Below, piece by piece: positions 15,729 through 24,768 of a DNA stretch of 64,000 bases. This stretch comes from Aquimarina sp. AU474 (GTDB lineage: Bacteria; Bacteroidota; Bacteroidia; Flavobacteriales; Flavobacteriaceae), in the NCBI RefSeq assembly GCF_900312815.1, contig NZ_OMPE01000005.1, forward strand, positions 337,984-401,983. The letters are read 5' to 3'. The notes under the pieces are model-generated. The model ran no database searches. It saw nothing but the letters and a program-made list of their open reading frames with translations, and was not told the origin of the DNA. Positions within the stretch are counted from its first letter, which is position 1. The number at the start of each line of letters is the position of its first letter. Made by a program: the position numbers and the translations under genes.

Positions 15729-15827
15729 ACTACTAATTTAGGGTTATCTGTTAATAACACCCGAAATTGGTTAAAAACTTACTATAGTAGGGTTAATTAA
15801 TTGTGAAATTTTTACCAATTAAATATG

Positions 15828-15835
15828 TACTTTTG
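15828..15835 (+). promoter_or_regulatory. -7 promoter element of gcvP
   Basis: TACTTTTG matches TAnnTTTG. It overlaps the ATG at 15825 that would extend the ORF, so that codon is not transcribed usefully and the start at 15864 is preferred. Confidence 0.5.
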
Positions 15836-15863
15836 CCGTCTAAATCTCAACTGTTTTTCAAAA

Positions 15864-18719
15864 ATGAAAACTGACTCTTTTAAATTGCGTCATATTGGTC
15901 CTTCGACAAAGGACTTAAACAGCATGTTAAGCACTATTAAATCGGATTCTATAGATCAACTAATCTATGAGACCGTACCAGATGATATTCTTCTAAAAAA
16001 ACCATTAAACTTGGCACCAGCAATGAGTGAACAAGAATATTCTGGTCATATGCAGAAGCTATCTTCAAAAAATAAAGTTTTTAAATCTTATATAGGTTTA
16101 GGATATCATGAGGCCTGCTTACCAGCTGTTATACAACGTAACATTCTGGAAAACCCAGGTTGGTATACCGCCTATACTCCATATCAGGCAGAAATTGCTC
16201 AAGGAAGATTAGAAGCATTATTGAATTATCAAACAATGGTTTGTGATCTTACCGGTATGGAACTCGCAAATGCTTCTTTATTAGATGAAAGTACTGCGGT
16301 TGCTGAGTCTATGACTATGTTATTTGCCGTACGTTCTAGAGATCAAAAGAAGAATGGAGTACGTAAATTTTTCGTTTCGGAAGAAATCTTACCACAGACA
16401 CTTTCATTACTTAAAACACGTGCAATACCTCTTGAGATAGAATTAGTAATCGGAGATCATCAGCAATTTGAATTCTCTACTGATTTTTATGGGGCAATTT
16501 TACAATATCCTGGGAAATCTGGCCAAGTTTATGATTATGCAACCTTTGTAGAAAAAGCACATCACGCCGATATTAAAGTGGCAGTAGCTGCTGATATTCT
16601 AAGCTTAGTCTCTCTAAAATCACCCGGAAGTTTTGGAGCAGATGTAGTAGTTGGTACTACCCAACGATTTGGGATTCCTTTAGGATATGGTGGTCCTCAC
16701 GCTGCATATTTTGCAACAAGAGAAGAGTTTAAAAGAAATATTCCTGGTAGAATTATTGGTGTTACGCAAGATACAGATGGTAATCGAGCTCTGCGTATGG
16801 CATTACAAACCAGAGAACAACATATTAAACGTGACAAAGCCACTTCAAATATTTGTACGGCTCAAGTGCTTCTAGCAGTAATGGCCGGAATGTATGCTGT
16901 ATATCATGGACCAGAAGGGCTGCAATATATAGCTCAAAAAGTAAATAGTTCGGCAGTAACCCTAAGCACGACACTAGAAAAACTAGGTTACAAACAACTT
17001 AACACTTCGTTTTTTGATACTATTCGTATTAATGCCAATGCTCAAGAAGTAAAAATCGTTGCTGAAAATCAAGAAGTTAATTTCTATTATCTAGATAATG
17101 AAACGATTTCAATTTCTTTAAATGAGGCTACAACACTTGAAGATCTTAATGCCATACTTTCAATTTTTGCCAAAGTAGCAGGAAAAGATACTATCAAACT
17201 TGATACTATTGATAATACAAATAGTATTGATCAAAAAGTAAAGCGTACTACAGAGTTTTTAACAAACGAAGTATTCAATACGTATCACTCAGAAACTGAG
17301 TTAATGCGTTATATTAAAAAATTAGAACGTAAAGATCTTTCTTTAAATCATTCTATGATTCCGCTTGGATCTTGTACTATGAAACTCAATGCAGCTTCAG
17401 AAATGTTGCCTCTTAGTGATCCTCAATGGGGTAATATCCATCCTTTTGTGCCTATAGAACAAGCTCAAGGATATCAAGAAGCACTTAAAAAACTAGAAGA
17501 TCAGCTTACAGAAATCACTGGTTTTGCAGCAACATCTTTGCAACCAAACTCTGGAGCACAAGGAGAATTTGCAGGTCTTATGGTAATAAGAGCGTATCAT
17601 GAATCTAGAGGAGATCAACATAGAAATATTTGTTTGATTCCATCATCGGCGCATGGTACTAACCCTGCATCTGCTGTTATGGCTGGGATGAAAGTAGTTG
17701 TAACTAAATCTACCGAAGAAGGCAATATCGATGTCGATGATTTACGAGAAAAAGCACTTAAATATAAAGATAATCTAGCAGCACTAATGGTTACGTATCC
17801 TTCTACTCATGGGGTATACGAATCAGCCATTAAGGAAATCACAAAGATTATTCATGACAATGGCGGTCAAGTATATATGGATGGGGCCAATATGAATGCT
17901 CAAGTTGGCTTGACTAACCCAGGGGTAATTGGTGCCGATGTTTGCCACCTTAATTTACATAAAACATTTGCTATACCTCATGGTGGTGGTGGCCCTGGAG
18001 TGGGACCTATATGCGTAGCAAAACAATTGGTTCCTTTTTTACCAGGAAATCCAATAATCCAGACCGGAGGAGATCATGCTATTACCGCAATTTCTGCAGC
18101 TCCTTGGGGATCTTCATTGGCGTGTTTAATATCCTACGGATATATTTCTATGCTCGGTGCAGATGGTTTAAAAGAATCCACAGAAAGTGCGATTCTTAAT
18201 GCCAATTATATTAAAGAACGACTAGATGGTCATTACAGTGTATTATACACTGGAGAAAGAGGAAGAGCAGCTCATGAAATGATTATAGACTGTAGACCTT
18301 TTAAAGCTAATGGTATAGAGGTTACAGATATTGCAAAAAGATTAATGGATTATGGTTTTCATGCTCCAACAGTTTCTTTTCCTGTGGCTGGGACTATAAT
18401 GATAGAACCTACAGAAAGTGAAAGTAAAGCAGAATTAGATCGTTTTTGCGATGCATTATTATCTATACGCCAAGAAATTGCCGAAGCTAATATTGACAAC
18501 CCTAACAATGTAATGAAAAATGCTCCTCACACTTTAGCCATGCTTACAGGAGATAGTTGGGACTTTCCTTACTCTAGAGAACAAGCAGCATATCCTTTAT
18601 CTTATATTGCAGAAAATAAATTTTGGCCTTCAGTTCGTAGGGTTGATGATGCATATGGAGATAGAAACTTGATTTGCACCTGTGCTCCTATTGAAGAATA
18701 TATGGAAGCTGAAGCATAA
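15864..18719 (+). CDS. gcvP: Glycine dehydrogenase (aminomethyl-transferring), P protein
   Basis: About 951 residues from ATG 15864; the longer frame starts inside the -7 promoter box. This is the PLP-dependent decarboxylase of the glycine cleavage system. The two halves are homologous, as in single-chain P proteins. The PLP lysine lies in [18 protein letters not shown] (Lys about 700), and the N-terminal FKLRHIGPS is typical. It works with GcvT, GcvH and lipoamide dehydrogenase, none of which lies nearby. It is transcribed alone and ends at a strong terminator. Confidence 0.97.
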   Translation: MKTDSFKLRHIGPSTKDLNSMLSTIKSDSIDQLIYETVPDDILLKKPLNLAPAMSEQEYSGHMQKLSSKNKVFKSYIGLGYHEACLPAVIQRNILENPGWYTAYTPYQAEIAQGRLEALLNYQTMVCDLTGMELANASLLDESTAVAESMTMLFAVRSRDQKKNGVRKFFVSEEILPQTLSLLKTRAIPLEIELVIGDHQQFEFSTDFYGAILQYPGKSGQVYDYATFVEKAHHADIKVAVAADILSLVSLKSPGSFGADVVVGTTQRFGIPLGYGGPHAAYFATREEFKRNIPGRIIGVTQDTDGNRALRMALQTREQHIKRDKATSNICTAQVLLAVMAGMYAVYHGPEGLQYIAQKVNSSAVTLSTTLEKLGYKQLNTSFFDTIRINANAQEVKIVAENQEVNFYYLDNETISISLNEATTLEDLNAILSIFAKVAGKDTIKLDTIDNTNSIDQKVKRTTEFLTNEVFNTYHSETELMRYIKKLERKDLSLNHSMIPLGSCTMKLNAASEMLPLSDPQWGNIHPFVPIEQAQGYQEALKKLEDQLTEITGFAATSLQPNSGAQGEFAGLMVIRAYHESRGDQHRNICLIPSSAHGTNPASAVMAGMKVVVTKSTEEGNIDVDDLREKALKYKDNLAALMVTYPSTHGVYESAIKEITKIIHDNGGQVYMDGANMNAQVGLTNPGVIGADVCHLNLHKTFAIPHGGGGPGVGPICVAKQLVPFLPGNPIIQTGGDHAITAISAAPWGSSLACLISYGYISMLGADGLKESTESAILNANYIKERLDGHYSVLYTGERGRAAHEMIIDCRPFKANGIEVTDIAKRLMDYGFHAPTVSFPVAGTIMIEPTESESKAELDRFCDALLSIRQEIAEANIDNPNNVMKNAPHTLAMLTGDSWDFPYSREQAAYPLSYIAENKFWPSVRRVDDAYGDRNLICTCAPIEEYMEAEA

Positions 18720-18740
18720 TCATATTGAATTAAAAATAAA

Positions 18741-18772
18741 AAAGAGGCGACTACAAAATCGCCTCTTTTTTT
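18741..18772 (+). terminator. Intrinsic terminator of gcvP
   Basis: GAGGCGA and TCGCCTC form the stem with an 8-nt loop, followed by seven Us. It lies 22 nt after the gcvP stop. Confidence 0.85.
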
Positions 18773-18786
18773 AAAACAAATATCAA

Positions 18787-19152
18787 ATGAAAGACATCAC
18801 TTCTAGAAAAGATATAGAATTTTTAATGAGATCTTTTTATAGTGATGCATTTTCTAACCCTATTATTGGTGATTTTTTTACAAAAATTGCTAAGATAAAT
18901 CTTGAAGAACATCTCCCACACATTATAGATTTTTGGGAACAACAATTATTTAGAAAAGGAAATTATCAAAAGAATGTCCTTAAAATCCATGAAAATTTAA
19001 GCCATCAAAAAGGGTTAGAAAATATTCATTTTGAAACATGGTTATCTCTTTTTAATACTACCGTTGATCAAAATTTTAAAGGGCAAAAGGCAGATCTCAT
19101 CAAAACTAGAGCATTATCTATAGCTACAGTAATGAGGATTAAAATCAATTAG
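18787..19152 (+). CDS. Group III truncated haemoglobin
   Basis: A 121-residue globin of the short 2-over-2 type. Conserved points include the N-terminal helix (IEFLMRSFYSDAFSNPIIGDFF), LPHIIDFWEQQLF, and the haem-region helix with His in LKIHENLS. C-terminal helices follow. Group III members bind oxygen or NO; their role is still debated. It starts 15 nt after the gcvP terminator and has its own start context. Confidence 0.85.
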   Translation: MKDITSRKDIEFLMRSFYSDAFSNPIIGDFFTKIAKINLEEHLPHIIDFWEQQLFRKGNYQKNVLKIHENLSHQKGLENIHFETWLSLFNTTVDQNFKGQKADLIKTRALSIATVMRIKIN

Positions 19153-19210
19153 TTTTCTAAGCTATTTTTGCATGAAATTACTCGCAAAAAGTATGGGTAG
19201 GCATTGTAAT

Positions 19211-19232
19211 TATATTATGCATGCATAATATA
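19211..19232. promoter_or_regulatory. 22-bp perfect palindrome upstream of the FabH-like gene
   Basis: Positions 19211-19232 are a perfect palindrome with centre ATGCAT and arms TATATT/AATATA. It lies 48 nt before the start at 19281. A further GATATGCATG follows at once. This is a good dimeric operator candidate for an unknown regulator. Confidence 0.45.
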
Positions 19233-19280
19233 GATATGCATGAAGGTATATCTTACCCTAATAACCCATAATCAAATACG

Positions 19281-20339
19281 ATGAATATCAAGATAACTGG
19301 CACGGGAAGCTATATCCCAACTGAGATTGAGAAAAATGAGGATTTTGTTCATCATCAATTTTTTAATGGAAATGGAACACAAATAGAACATCCCTCTACC
19401 ATTATTATTGACAAATTCAAAAAAATTACGGGTATTGAAGAGCGTAGATATGCCACTAACCAACAAAACGCTTCGGACTTAGCTTTTCTTGCAGCAAAAA
19501 AAGCCATCAAAAATGCTAAAATTGATCCTGAAACGCTTGATTACATTATTATTGCTCATAACTTTGGAGATGTAGACAAAAACTCCTGTCAGGCTGATAC
19601 GGTACCTAGTCTTGCTGCGAGGGTAAAACACAAATTAAAAATACAAAATCCATATTGTGTAGCATATGATGTATTGTTTGGTTGTCCTGGTTGGATAGAA
19701 GGAGTTATCCAAGCACATTCGTTCATTAAAAGTGATATGGCCAAAAAATGTCTGATTATAGGAGCAGAAACATTATCACGGGTTATTGATCAACATGATA
19801 GAGATTCTATGATATACTCTGATGGAGCTGGTGCTACAATTTTGGAAACGACAGAAGATCCTGGTGGGATTATTTCAAGTATAAGCGCTTCATACACTCT
19901 AGAGGAAAGTAATTTCTTATTTTTCGGAAAAACCTATAACAATGCACTTAAGAATAATCATAAATACATTAAGATGCATGGCAGGAAAATATATGAATTT
20001 GCTCTTAACCATGTACCACTTGCTATGAAAGCGTGTTTAGACAAAACCAACATCGATATCAAAGATGTAAAAAAGATTCTGATACATCAAGCTAATGAAA
20101 AAATGGACGAAGCTATTGTAAAACGCTTCTATCACCTATTTGAACATCAAGTCCCAGAAAACATCATGCCTATGAGTATTCAAAAATTAGGTAATAGCAG
20201 TGTTGCGACTATCCCAACGCTATATGATCTTATTCTCAATGGAGAAATCGAGGATCAATCTATCCATAAAGGAGATATATTGTTGTTTGCAAGTGTTGGC
20301 GCGGGTATGAATATCAATGCTTTTCTATATCAACATTAA
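19281..20339 (+). CDS. 3-oxoacyl-ACP synthase III family protein (FabH-like)
   Basis: A 352-residue thiolase-fold enzyme. The catalytic Cys is in YDVLFGCPGWIEG (about residue 138), His in ILIHQANEKMDEA and Asn in KLGNSSVATIPTLYDL, the complete Cys-His-Asn triad of KAS III. It is longer than housekeeping FabH and has an inserted loop (HHQFFNGNGTQIEHPSTII), as in flavobacterial FabH paralogues of unknown product. A methyltransferase and a glycosyltransferase follow on the same strand, so a specialised lipid or polyketide-like product is possible. Confidence 0.85.
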   Translation: MNIKITGTGSYIPTEIEKNEDFVHHQFFNGNGTQIEHPSTIIIDKFKKITGIEERRYATNQQNASDLAFLAAKKAIKNAKIDPETLDYIIIAHNFGDVDKNSCQADTVPSLAARVKHKLKIQNPYCVAYDVLFGCPGWIEGVIQAHSFIKSDMAKKCLIIGAETLSRVIDQHDRDSMIYSDGAGATILETTEDPGGIISSISASYTLEESNFLFFGKTYNNALKNNHKYIKMHGRKIYEFALNHVPLAMKACLDKTNIDIKDVKKILIHQANEKMDEAIVKRFYHLFEHQVPENIMPMSIQKLGNSSVATIPTLYDLILNGEIEDQSIHKGDILLFASVGAGMNINAFLYQH

Positions 20340-20424
20340 TTACTAAATAAAAAATCTCTAAACTCAAGCTACGGTAGTCTCTGTAATTGTCTATTTTTAC
20401 CATTTACAATAACCTATCATCATT

Positions 20425-20955
20425 ATGTACGAAGGAACTTTTCCTCATAAGCGCTATCAAAAAACTTTAGAATTTCTTAGAAACAGCATTCCTACCCCTT
20501 CCAATATTCTTGATTTAGGAGTGAGAAACCCTTTCGTAGAATTCATGGAAAAAGATGGCCATACTGTATCTAATACTACCGGAGAAGATCTTGATATCAA
20601 TACCGAAGCAGTAAAGACCGAAGATATAGATGTTGTAACTGCTTTTGAAATTTTCGAACATCTAATAGCTCCTTTTAATGTTTTAAAAGATGTTAAAGCT
20701 AATAAGTTAGTAGCTTCGATACCACTAAAACTGTGGTTCTCTCCTGCATATCGTAGTAAAACAGATCCTTGGGATCGGCACTATCACGAATTTGAAGATT
20801 GGCAATTTGATTGGCTACTAGAAAAAGCGGGCTGGAAGATAAAAGCAAGAGATAAATGGACTCATCCAGTAAAAAAAATAGGATTAAGGCCATTACTTCG
20901 ACTTTTCACTCCAAGATATTATATAGTATATGCCGAGCGAGTTAAAAGCGTCTAA
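20425..20955 (+). CDS. Class I SAM-dependent methyltransferase, short
   Basis: A 176-residue protein. The SAM-binding motif is NILDLGVRNPF (about 28-38, with one Gly of the usual GxGxG), followed by a GEDLDINTE acidic stretch and DVVTAFEIFEHLIAPFNVL. The C-terminus (FEDWQFDWLLEKAGW) fits the usual end of small methyltransferases. The substrate is unknown. It lies between the FabH-like gene and a glycosyltransferase. Confidence 0.65.
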   Translation: MYEGTFPHKRYQKTLEFLRNSIPTPSNILDLGVRNPFVEFMEKDGHTVSNTTGEDLDINTEAVKTEDIDVVTAFEIFEHLIAPFNVLKDVKANKLVASIPLKLWFSPAYRSKTDPWDRHYHEFEDWQFDWLLEKAGWKIKARDKWTHPVKKIGLRPLLRLFTPRYYIVYAERVKSV

Positions 20956-21003
20956 TTTGTTTTTTTAACTTTATCCTAGAAACTATAACTTTGAATTTAA
21001 CTT

Positions 21004-21852
21004 TTGAATATATATATAGTCATAGCCGCTCATAACGAAGAACGTTTTATCGCTAAAACTCTAACGTCTTTAGCCTCTCAAACCTTACTTCCAAAAAAAA
21101 TCATTGTTGTAAATGACAATTCTACAGATGACACAGAAAATATCGTAACTAAATTTTGTAGTGAATTTGATTTCATATCACAAGTAAAAACAAATTCTTC
21201 AAAAGACCATATGCCGGGTAGTAAGGTAATACGTGCCTTCTCCAAAGGGTTATCGGTTCTCGATAGTGAATTTGATATTATATGCAAATTTGATGCTGAT
21301 CTTATCTTTCCTTCAAATTATTTAGAAAAAATTGTTTACCATTTTAATGAAAATCCAAATGTAGGAATGACCGGAGGGTTTTGTTATATCGAAAAAAATC
21401 AAGACTGGATCCTAGAGAACTTAACCAATAAAGATCATATTCGAGGTGCATTAAAAGCATATCGAAAAGCTTGTTTTTTGGATATTAATGGTCTAAAACC
21501 AGCAATGGGATGGGATACAGTAGATGAGCTATTGGCCCAATATCATAATTGGGAGATAAAAACAGATACTTCACTGCATGTAAAACATCTTAAACCCACT
21601 GGCCAAAAATATAATGTAAAGGCAAGATATAAGCAAGGAGAAGCTTTTTATAGAATGAGGTATGGTTTTTTCATTACACTTATAGCATCATTTAAATTGG
21701 CGCTTCTTAAAAAACGCCCAATGCTTATTATGGATTATTTAAAAGGTTTTTTTAAAGCCAAAAGAGAGAGGACACCCTTTCTTGTTTCTAAATCGGAAGG
21801 TGAATTCATAAGAAAACTTCGAATAAAGAACATAAAAAACAAAATACTATAG
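21004..21852 (+). CDS. Family 2 glycosyltransferase
   Basis: A 282-residue GT-A fold enzyme: IYIVIAAHNEERFIAKTLTS at the N-terminus, VVNDNSTDDT (nucleotide site), CKFDADLIFP (DxD metal motif) and GWDTVDELLAQ. The start is TTG 21004: a stop lies at 20998-21000, ATG is absent until far inside, and the family begins at exactly this point. No membrane anchor is evident. Acceptor and sugar are unknown. It probably acts with the FabH-like and methyltransferase genes upstream. Confidence 0.85.
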   Translation: MNIYIVIAAHNEERFIAKTLTSLASQTLLPKKIIVVNDNSTDDTENIVTKFCSEFDFISQVKTNSSKDHMPGSKVIRAFSKGLSVLDSEFDIICKFDADLIFPSNYLEKIVYHFNENPNVGMTGGFCYIEKNQDWILENLTNKDHIRGALKAYRKACFLDINGLKPAMGWDTVDELLAQYHNWEIKTDTSLHVKHLKPTGQKYNVKARYKQGEAFYRMRYGFFITLIASFKLALLKKRPMLIMDYLKGFFKAKRERTPFLVSKSEGEFIRKLRIKNIKNKIL

Positions 21853-21893
21853 ATTGATTATCAAATATTTAACTATACATTGCCATTTAAAAA

Positions 21894-21909
21894 TAGACAA
21901 GTCTGTCTA
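21894..21909. promoter_or_regulatory. TetR operator 1
   Basis: TAGACAAGTCTGTCTA lies over the -33 region of the tetR promoter. Its reverse complement recurs, with one mismatch, at 22519-22534 before the SDR gene. The paired sites point to autoregulation and control of the SDR operon by the TetR protein between them. Confidence 0.65.
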
Positions 21910-21926
21910 CTTTTAAATATTTTATC

Positions 21927-21934
21927 TATATTTG
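21927..21934 (+). promoter_or_regulatory. -7 promoter element of tetR-type gene (leaderless)
   Basis: TATATTTG lies 4 nt before the ATG, the same spacing as in the GbsR-type gene at 11268. Transcription should start at the start codon. The -33 region is covered by operator 1. Confidence 0.55.
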
Positions 21935-21938
21935 CATT

Positions 21939-22502
21939 ATGAAACGCTCTCAAGTAAGGCAACATATTATCGAAACGGCTTCGGATTTATTCTATCGACA
22001 AGGATATAATCTTACAGGGATTAATGAAATTATAAAAGAGGCAGCAATTGCAAAAGCCACTTTATATAATCACTTTGCCTCCAAAGAGGATATTTGTTTA
22101 GCGTATCTTCAACACCGAAATAGTGTATTCACAAAAGATATACATGATTTTGTTAACCAGGCCAAAGAAGGAAAAAAGCAATTATATGCTTTGTTCGATT
22201 TTCTTAAAGAATTCTTTAGTCAAAAAGATTTTAATGGTTGCTGGTGCCTAAACACTGTTGCGGAACTCCCTCATGACAACGAAAAAATCAAAAAAGAAAT
22301 TCAAAAGCAAAAAGAAGAATTTATTCGTTTCATTAAGGGGTTAATCGAAAAAAACTATGATCAGCAATCTGATCAAAAAAATGATATTCTTGCAAGACAG
22401 ATCTATTTATTATATGAAAGTTCTATTTCTGAAAGCAAGTTACACGAAAACTCATGGCCTATTGAAGCCGGATTATCTCTGTGTAAAACAATAATACATT
22501 AA
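21939..22502 (+). CDS. TetR/AcrR family transcriptional regulator
   Basis: A 187-residue repressor. The N-terminal helix-turn-helix reads IIETASDLFYRQGYNLTGIN, then EAAIAKATLYNHFASKEDI, the canonical TetR pattern. The C-terminal part binds an unknown ligand and has a Cys/Trp patch (FNGCWCLNTVAELPHD) common in the branch that controls SDR or redox genes. Operator copies flank the gene on both sides. It is predicted to be translated from a leaderless mRNA. Confidence 0.92.
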   Translation: MKRSQVRQHIIETASDLFYRQGYNLTGINEIIKEAAIAKATLYNHFASKEDICLAYLQHRNSVFTKDIHDFVNQAKEGKKQLYALFDFLKEFFSQKDFNGCWCLNTVAELPHDNEKIKKEIQKQKEEFIRFIKGLIEKNYDQQSDQKNDILARQIYLLYESSISESKLHENSWPIEAGLSLCKTIIH

Positions 22503-22518
22503 TTTTTTTATCAATTAA

Positions 22519-22534
22519 TAGACAGACTTGTCTG
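22519..22534. promoter_or_regulatory. TetR operator 2
   Basis: TAGACAGACTTGTCTG is the reverse complement of operator 1 at 15 of 16 positions and lies 32 nt before the SDR start. It links SDR and the CMD gene to the TetR protein upstream. Confidence 0.6.
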
Positions 22535-22565
22535 TTCATTTTATTAACATTTAAATATATTCAAA

Positions 22566-23312
22566 ATGACTCAATTTAAAAACAAAACAGCCTTAGTAAT
22601 TGGCGGAACAAGCGGAATCGGTAGAGCAACCGTAGAAACATTAATTGAAGGAGGAGCTACAGTTCATGTAGTTGGTAGAAATGTCTCCAAAATTTCTGAT
22701 GCAAGCCAGGTCGTTAAACACCAAGTGGATATTACCAATACTGGTAGTGTAAACAATCTTATAAACGAAATTTCAAATTTAGATCGTTTAGATTATTTGG
22801 TAAATGCTTCTGGTATTTTTGGTCCCAAAGCATTCTTAGACCATACTGTAGAAGATTATGATTCTTATCAAGATCTTAACAGAGGATTCTTTTTTATTAC
22901 TCAGGCTGCCGCCAAAAAAATGAAAGAAAATAATAGTGGATCTATTGTAAACGTAGGTTCTATGTGGGCAAAACAAGCCGTAAAAGCAACTCCCTCTTCT
23001 GCCTATTCTATGCAAAAAGCAGGTTTACATTCTCTTACACAGCATTTGGCAATGGAATTAGCTGATCACGGTATTAGAGTAAACGCAGTATCTCCTGCAG
23101 TAGTAGAAACGCCTGTGTATGACAGCGTTTTTGGTAGTGCTGAAGAAGCAAAGAAAGCATTAGTTGGATTTAACAACTTTCACCCAATAGGAAGAAACGG
23201 GACTCCAACAGATATAGCAGATAGTATTACTTTTTTACTTTCTGACAAAGCTTCTTGGGTAACAGGAGCTATATGGGATACCGACGGTGGAGTAACTGCT
23301 GGTAGAAACTAA
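22566..23312 (+). CDS. SDR family oxidoreductase
   Basis: A 248-residue classical short-chain dehydrogenase. The NAD(P) site is [14 protein letters not shown] (about 11-24), [10 protein letters not shown] is the structural motif, SMWAKQ carries the catalytic Ser region, and YSMQKAG gives Tyr-xxx-Lys. The C-terminal [12 protein letters not shown] is typical. A redox role is certain but the substrate is unknown. It is controlled by the TetR operator just upstream and cotranscribed with the CMD gene 19 nt later. Confidence 0.93.
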   Translation: MTQFKNKTALVIGGTSGIGRATVETLIEGGATVHVVGRNVSKISDASQVVKHQVDITNTGSVNNLINEISNLDRLDYLVNASGIFGPKAFLDHTVEDYDSYQDLNRGFFFITQAAAKKMKENNSGSIVNVGSMWAKQAVKATPSSAYSMQKAGLHSLTQHLAMELADHGIRVNAVSPAVVETPVYDSVFGSAEEAKKALVGFNNFHPIGRNGTPTDIADSITFLLSDKASWVTGAIWDTDGGVTAGRN

Positions 23313-23331
23313 TCAAAAAAAGATACTGATT

Positions 23332-23637
23332 ATGTATGACATGAATAACCTAAAACAGTTAGGTGCACTCGGTAAAAATGCAGAAAAGGCGATGAAAGCG
23401 TTTCAGGCATTTGATAGTATTGCTTTAGAAGAAGGAGCAATTCCCGTAAAGTATAAAGAACTGATGGCGGTTGCTGTGGCATTGACCACACAATGCCCTT
23501 ATTGTCTCGAAATACACAAAAAAAATGCTATCACGGCAGGAGCTACCCAAGAGGAGTTAGCCGAAACAACATTTATTGCAGCTGCTTTACGTGCAGGAGC
23601 AGCCGTTGTTCATGGTACTCACTTAATGGAAAAATAA
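23332..23637 (+). CDS. Carboxymuconolactone decarboxylase family protein (AhpD-like)
   Basis: A 101-residue single-domain CMD protein. The motif CPYCLEIHKKNA (about 53-64) has the CxxC and downstream His of AhpD-like thiol peroxidase partners; LAETTFIAAALRAGAAVVHGTHL completes the fold. It follows the SDR gene in a TetR-controlled operon. Together they look like a small electrophile- or peroxide-response unit, which is inference. Confidence 0.88.
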   Translation: MYDMNNLKQLGALGKNAEKAMKAFQAFDSIALEEGAIPVKYKELMAVAVALTTQCPYCLEIHKKNAITAGATQEELAETTFIAAALRAGAAVVHGTHLMEK

Positions 23638-23711
23638 AATTTATGCATTTATAAAAAGTAATTAGTAAAGCTTCGATTAATTGGAGCTTTACTCTTTATA
23701 TTTAGATTATC

Positions 23712-24767
23712 ATGAAAACCAAAGTACTTATCATTGGCGCAGGTTTAACTGGGTTATTACTTGCCTATAGACTAAAAAAAGAAGGTATTTCTTTTAAAAT
23801 TATTGAAGCTAGAAATCGCATTGGTGGAAGAATACACACCGTATACTCAGAGAAAGAAACTCCAATAGAAATGGGGGCCACATGGTTAAGCACACAACAT
23901 TGTGAATTACTTGCTTTGCTCGAAGAGCTAAAACTACCAATATTCGAACAATTCATGGATGGGATTGCTCTTTTCGAATCTTTATCTACGGCTCCACCTC
24001 AACAAATTGAATTACCAAGAAATCAGCAACCAAGTTATAGAATAAAAGGTGGTACACATGCAATTATAAATGCACTCGCAAAACATTTGGAGACTGATGA
24101 ACTAATCTTAAATGAAAAAATAACCGATATCCACTATACTACAAAAGTTGGTTTTACACTTAATTCAAGACAAAAGCAATACCATTCAGAAAAAGTAATA
24201 TCAACATTACCTCCTATGCTTTTTGTAAACTCAATACAATTCTCTCCTGCATTACCAGAAGAACTAATCAATATTGCCAACAAAACACATACCTGGATGG
24301 GAGATTCTATTAAATTCGGGCTTTCGTATCCTACCCCATTTTGGAAAGAAAAAAACTACTCTGGAACGATTTTTAGTAATGTTGGACCCATTACCGAATT
24401 ATATGATCATTCTAATTATGAAAACGATCGATATGCGCTTAAAGGTTTTTTACAAAGTGGTATGTATCTAGAAACCAAAGAAAATAGAATATCTAAGGTT
24501 ACTAATCAGCTTCAAAAATTATTTGGCACAGGGGCTTCAGCATATTTAAAGTATGAAGAATCTATATGGAGAGAGGAATCTGAAACATTCGTCCCCACCG
24601 ATCATTTTGTGTTGCCACATCAAAATAATGGGCACTCCATATACCAAACGTCGATATATGATAAAAACCTATTTATTGGGGGAGCTGAAACAGCGCTTCA
24701 ATTTGGTGGATATATGGAAGGAGCAGTAAAAAGCGCTCAATCCATATATCAAGAATTTAAAAAATAG
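23712..24767 (+). CDS. FAD-dependent amine oxidase-like oxidoreductase
   Basis: A 351-residue flavoprotein. The N-terminal Rossmann motif is VLIIGAGLTGLLLAYRL, followed by the E-acid contact IIEARNRIGGRIHT (the GG doublet with RxGGR) of the monoamine oxidase/protoporphyrinogen oxidase family. The C-terminal FAD segment LFIGGAETALQFGGYMEGAVKSA is intact. It is shorter than most MAO-type enzymes. The substrate is unknown. It ends 1 nt before the convergent phosphatase gene. Confidence 0.85.
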   Translation: MKTKVLIIGAGLTGLLLAYRLKKEGISFKIIEARNRIGGRIHTVYSEKETPIEMGATWLSTQHCELLALLEELKLPIFEQFMDGIALFESLSTAPPQQIELPRNQQPSYRIKGGTHAIINALAKHLETDELILNEKITDIHYTTKVGFTLNSRQKQYHSEKVISTLPPMLFVNSIQFSPALPEELINIANKTHTWMGDSIKFGLSYPTPFWKEKNYSGTIFSNVGPITELYDHSNYENDRYALKGFLQSGMYLETKENRISKVTNQLQKLFGTGASAYLKYEESIWREESETFVPTDHFVLPHQNNGHSIYQTSIYDKNLFIGGAETALQFGGYMEGAVKSAQSIYQEFKK

Positions 24768-24768
24768 A

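Noticed and set aside
15825..15863. N-terminal extension of gcvP from ATG 15825
   Set aside because: The ATG overlaps a TAnnTTTG promoter box, and the family begins at the later Met (15864).
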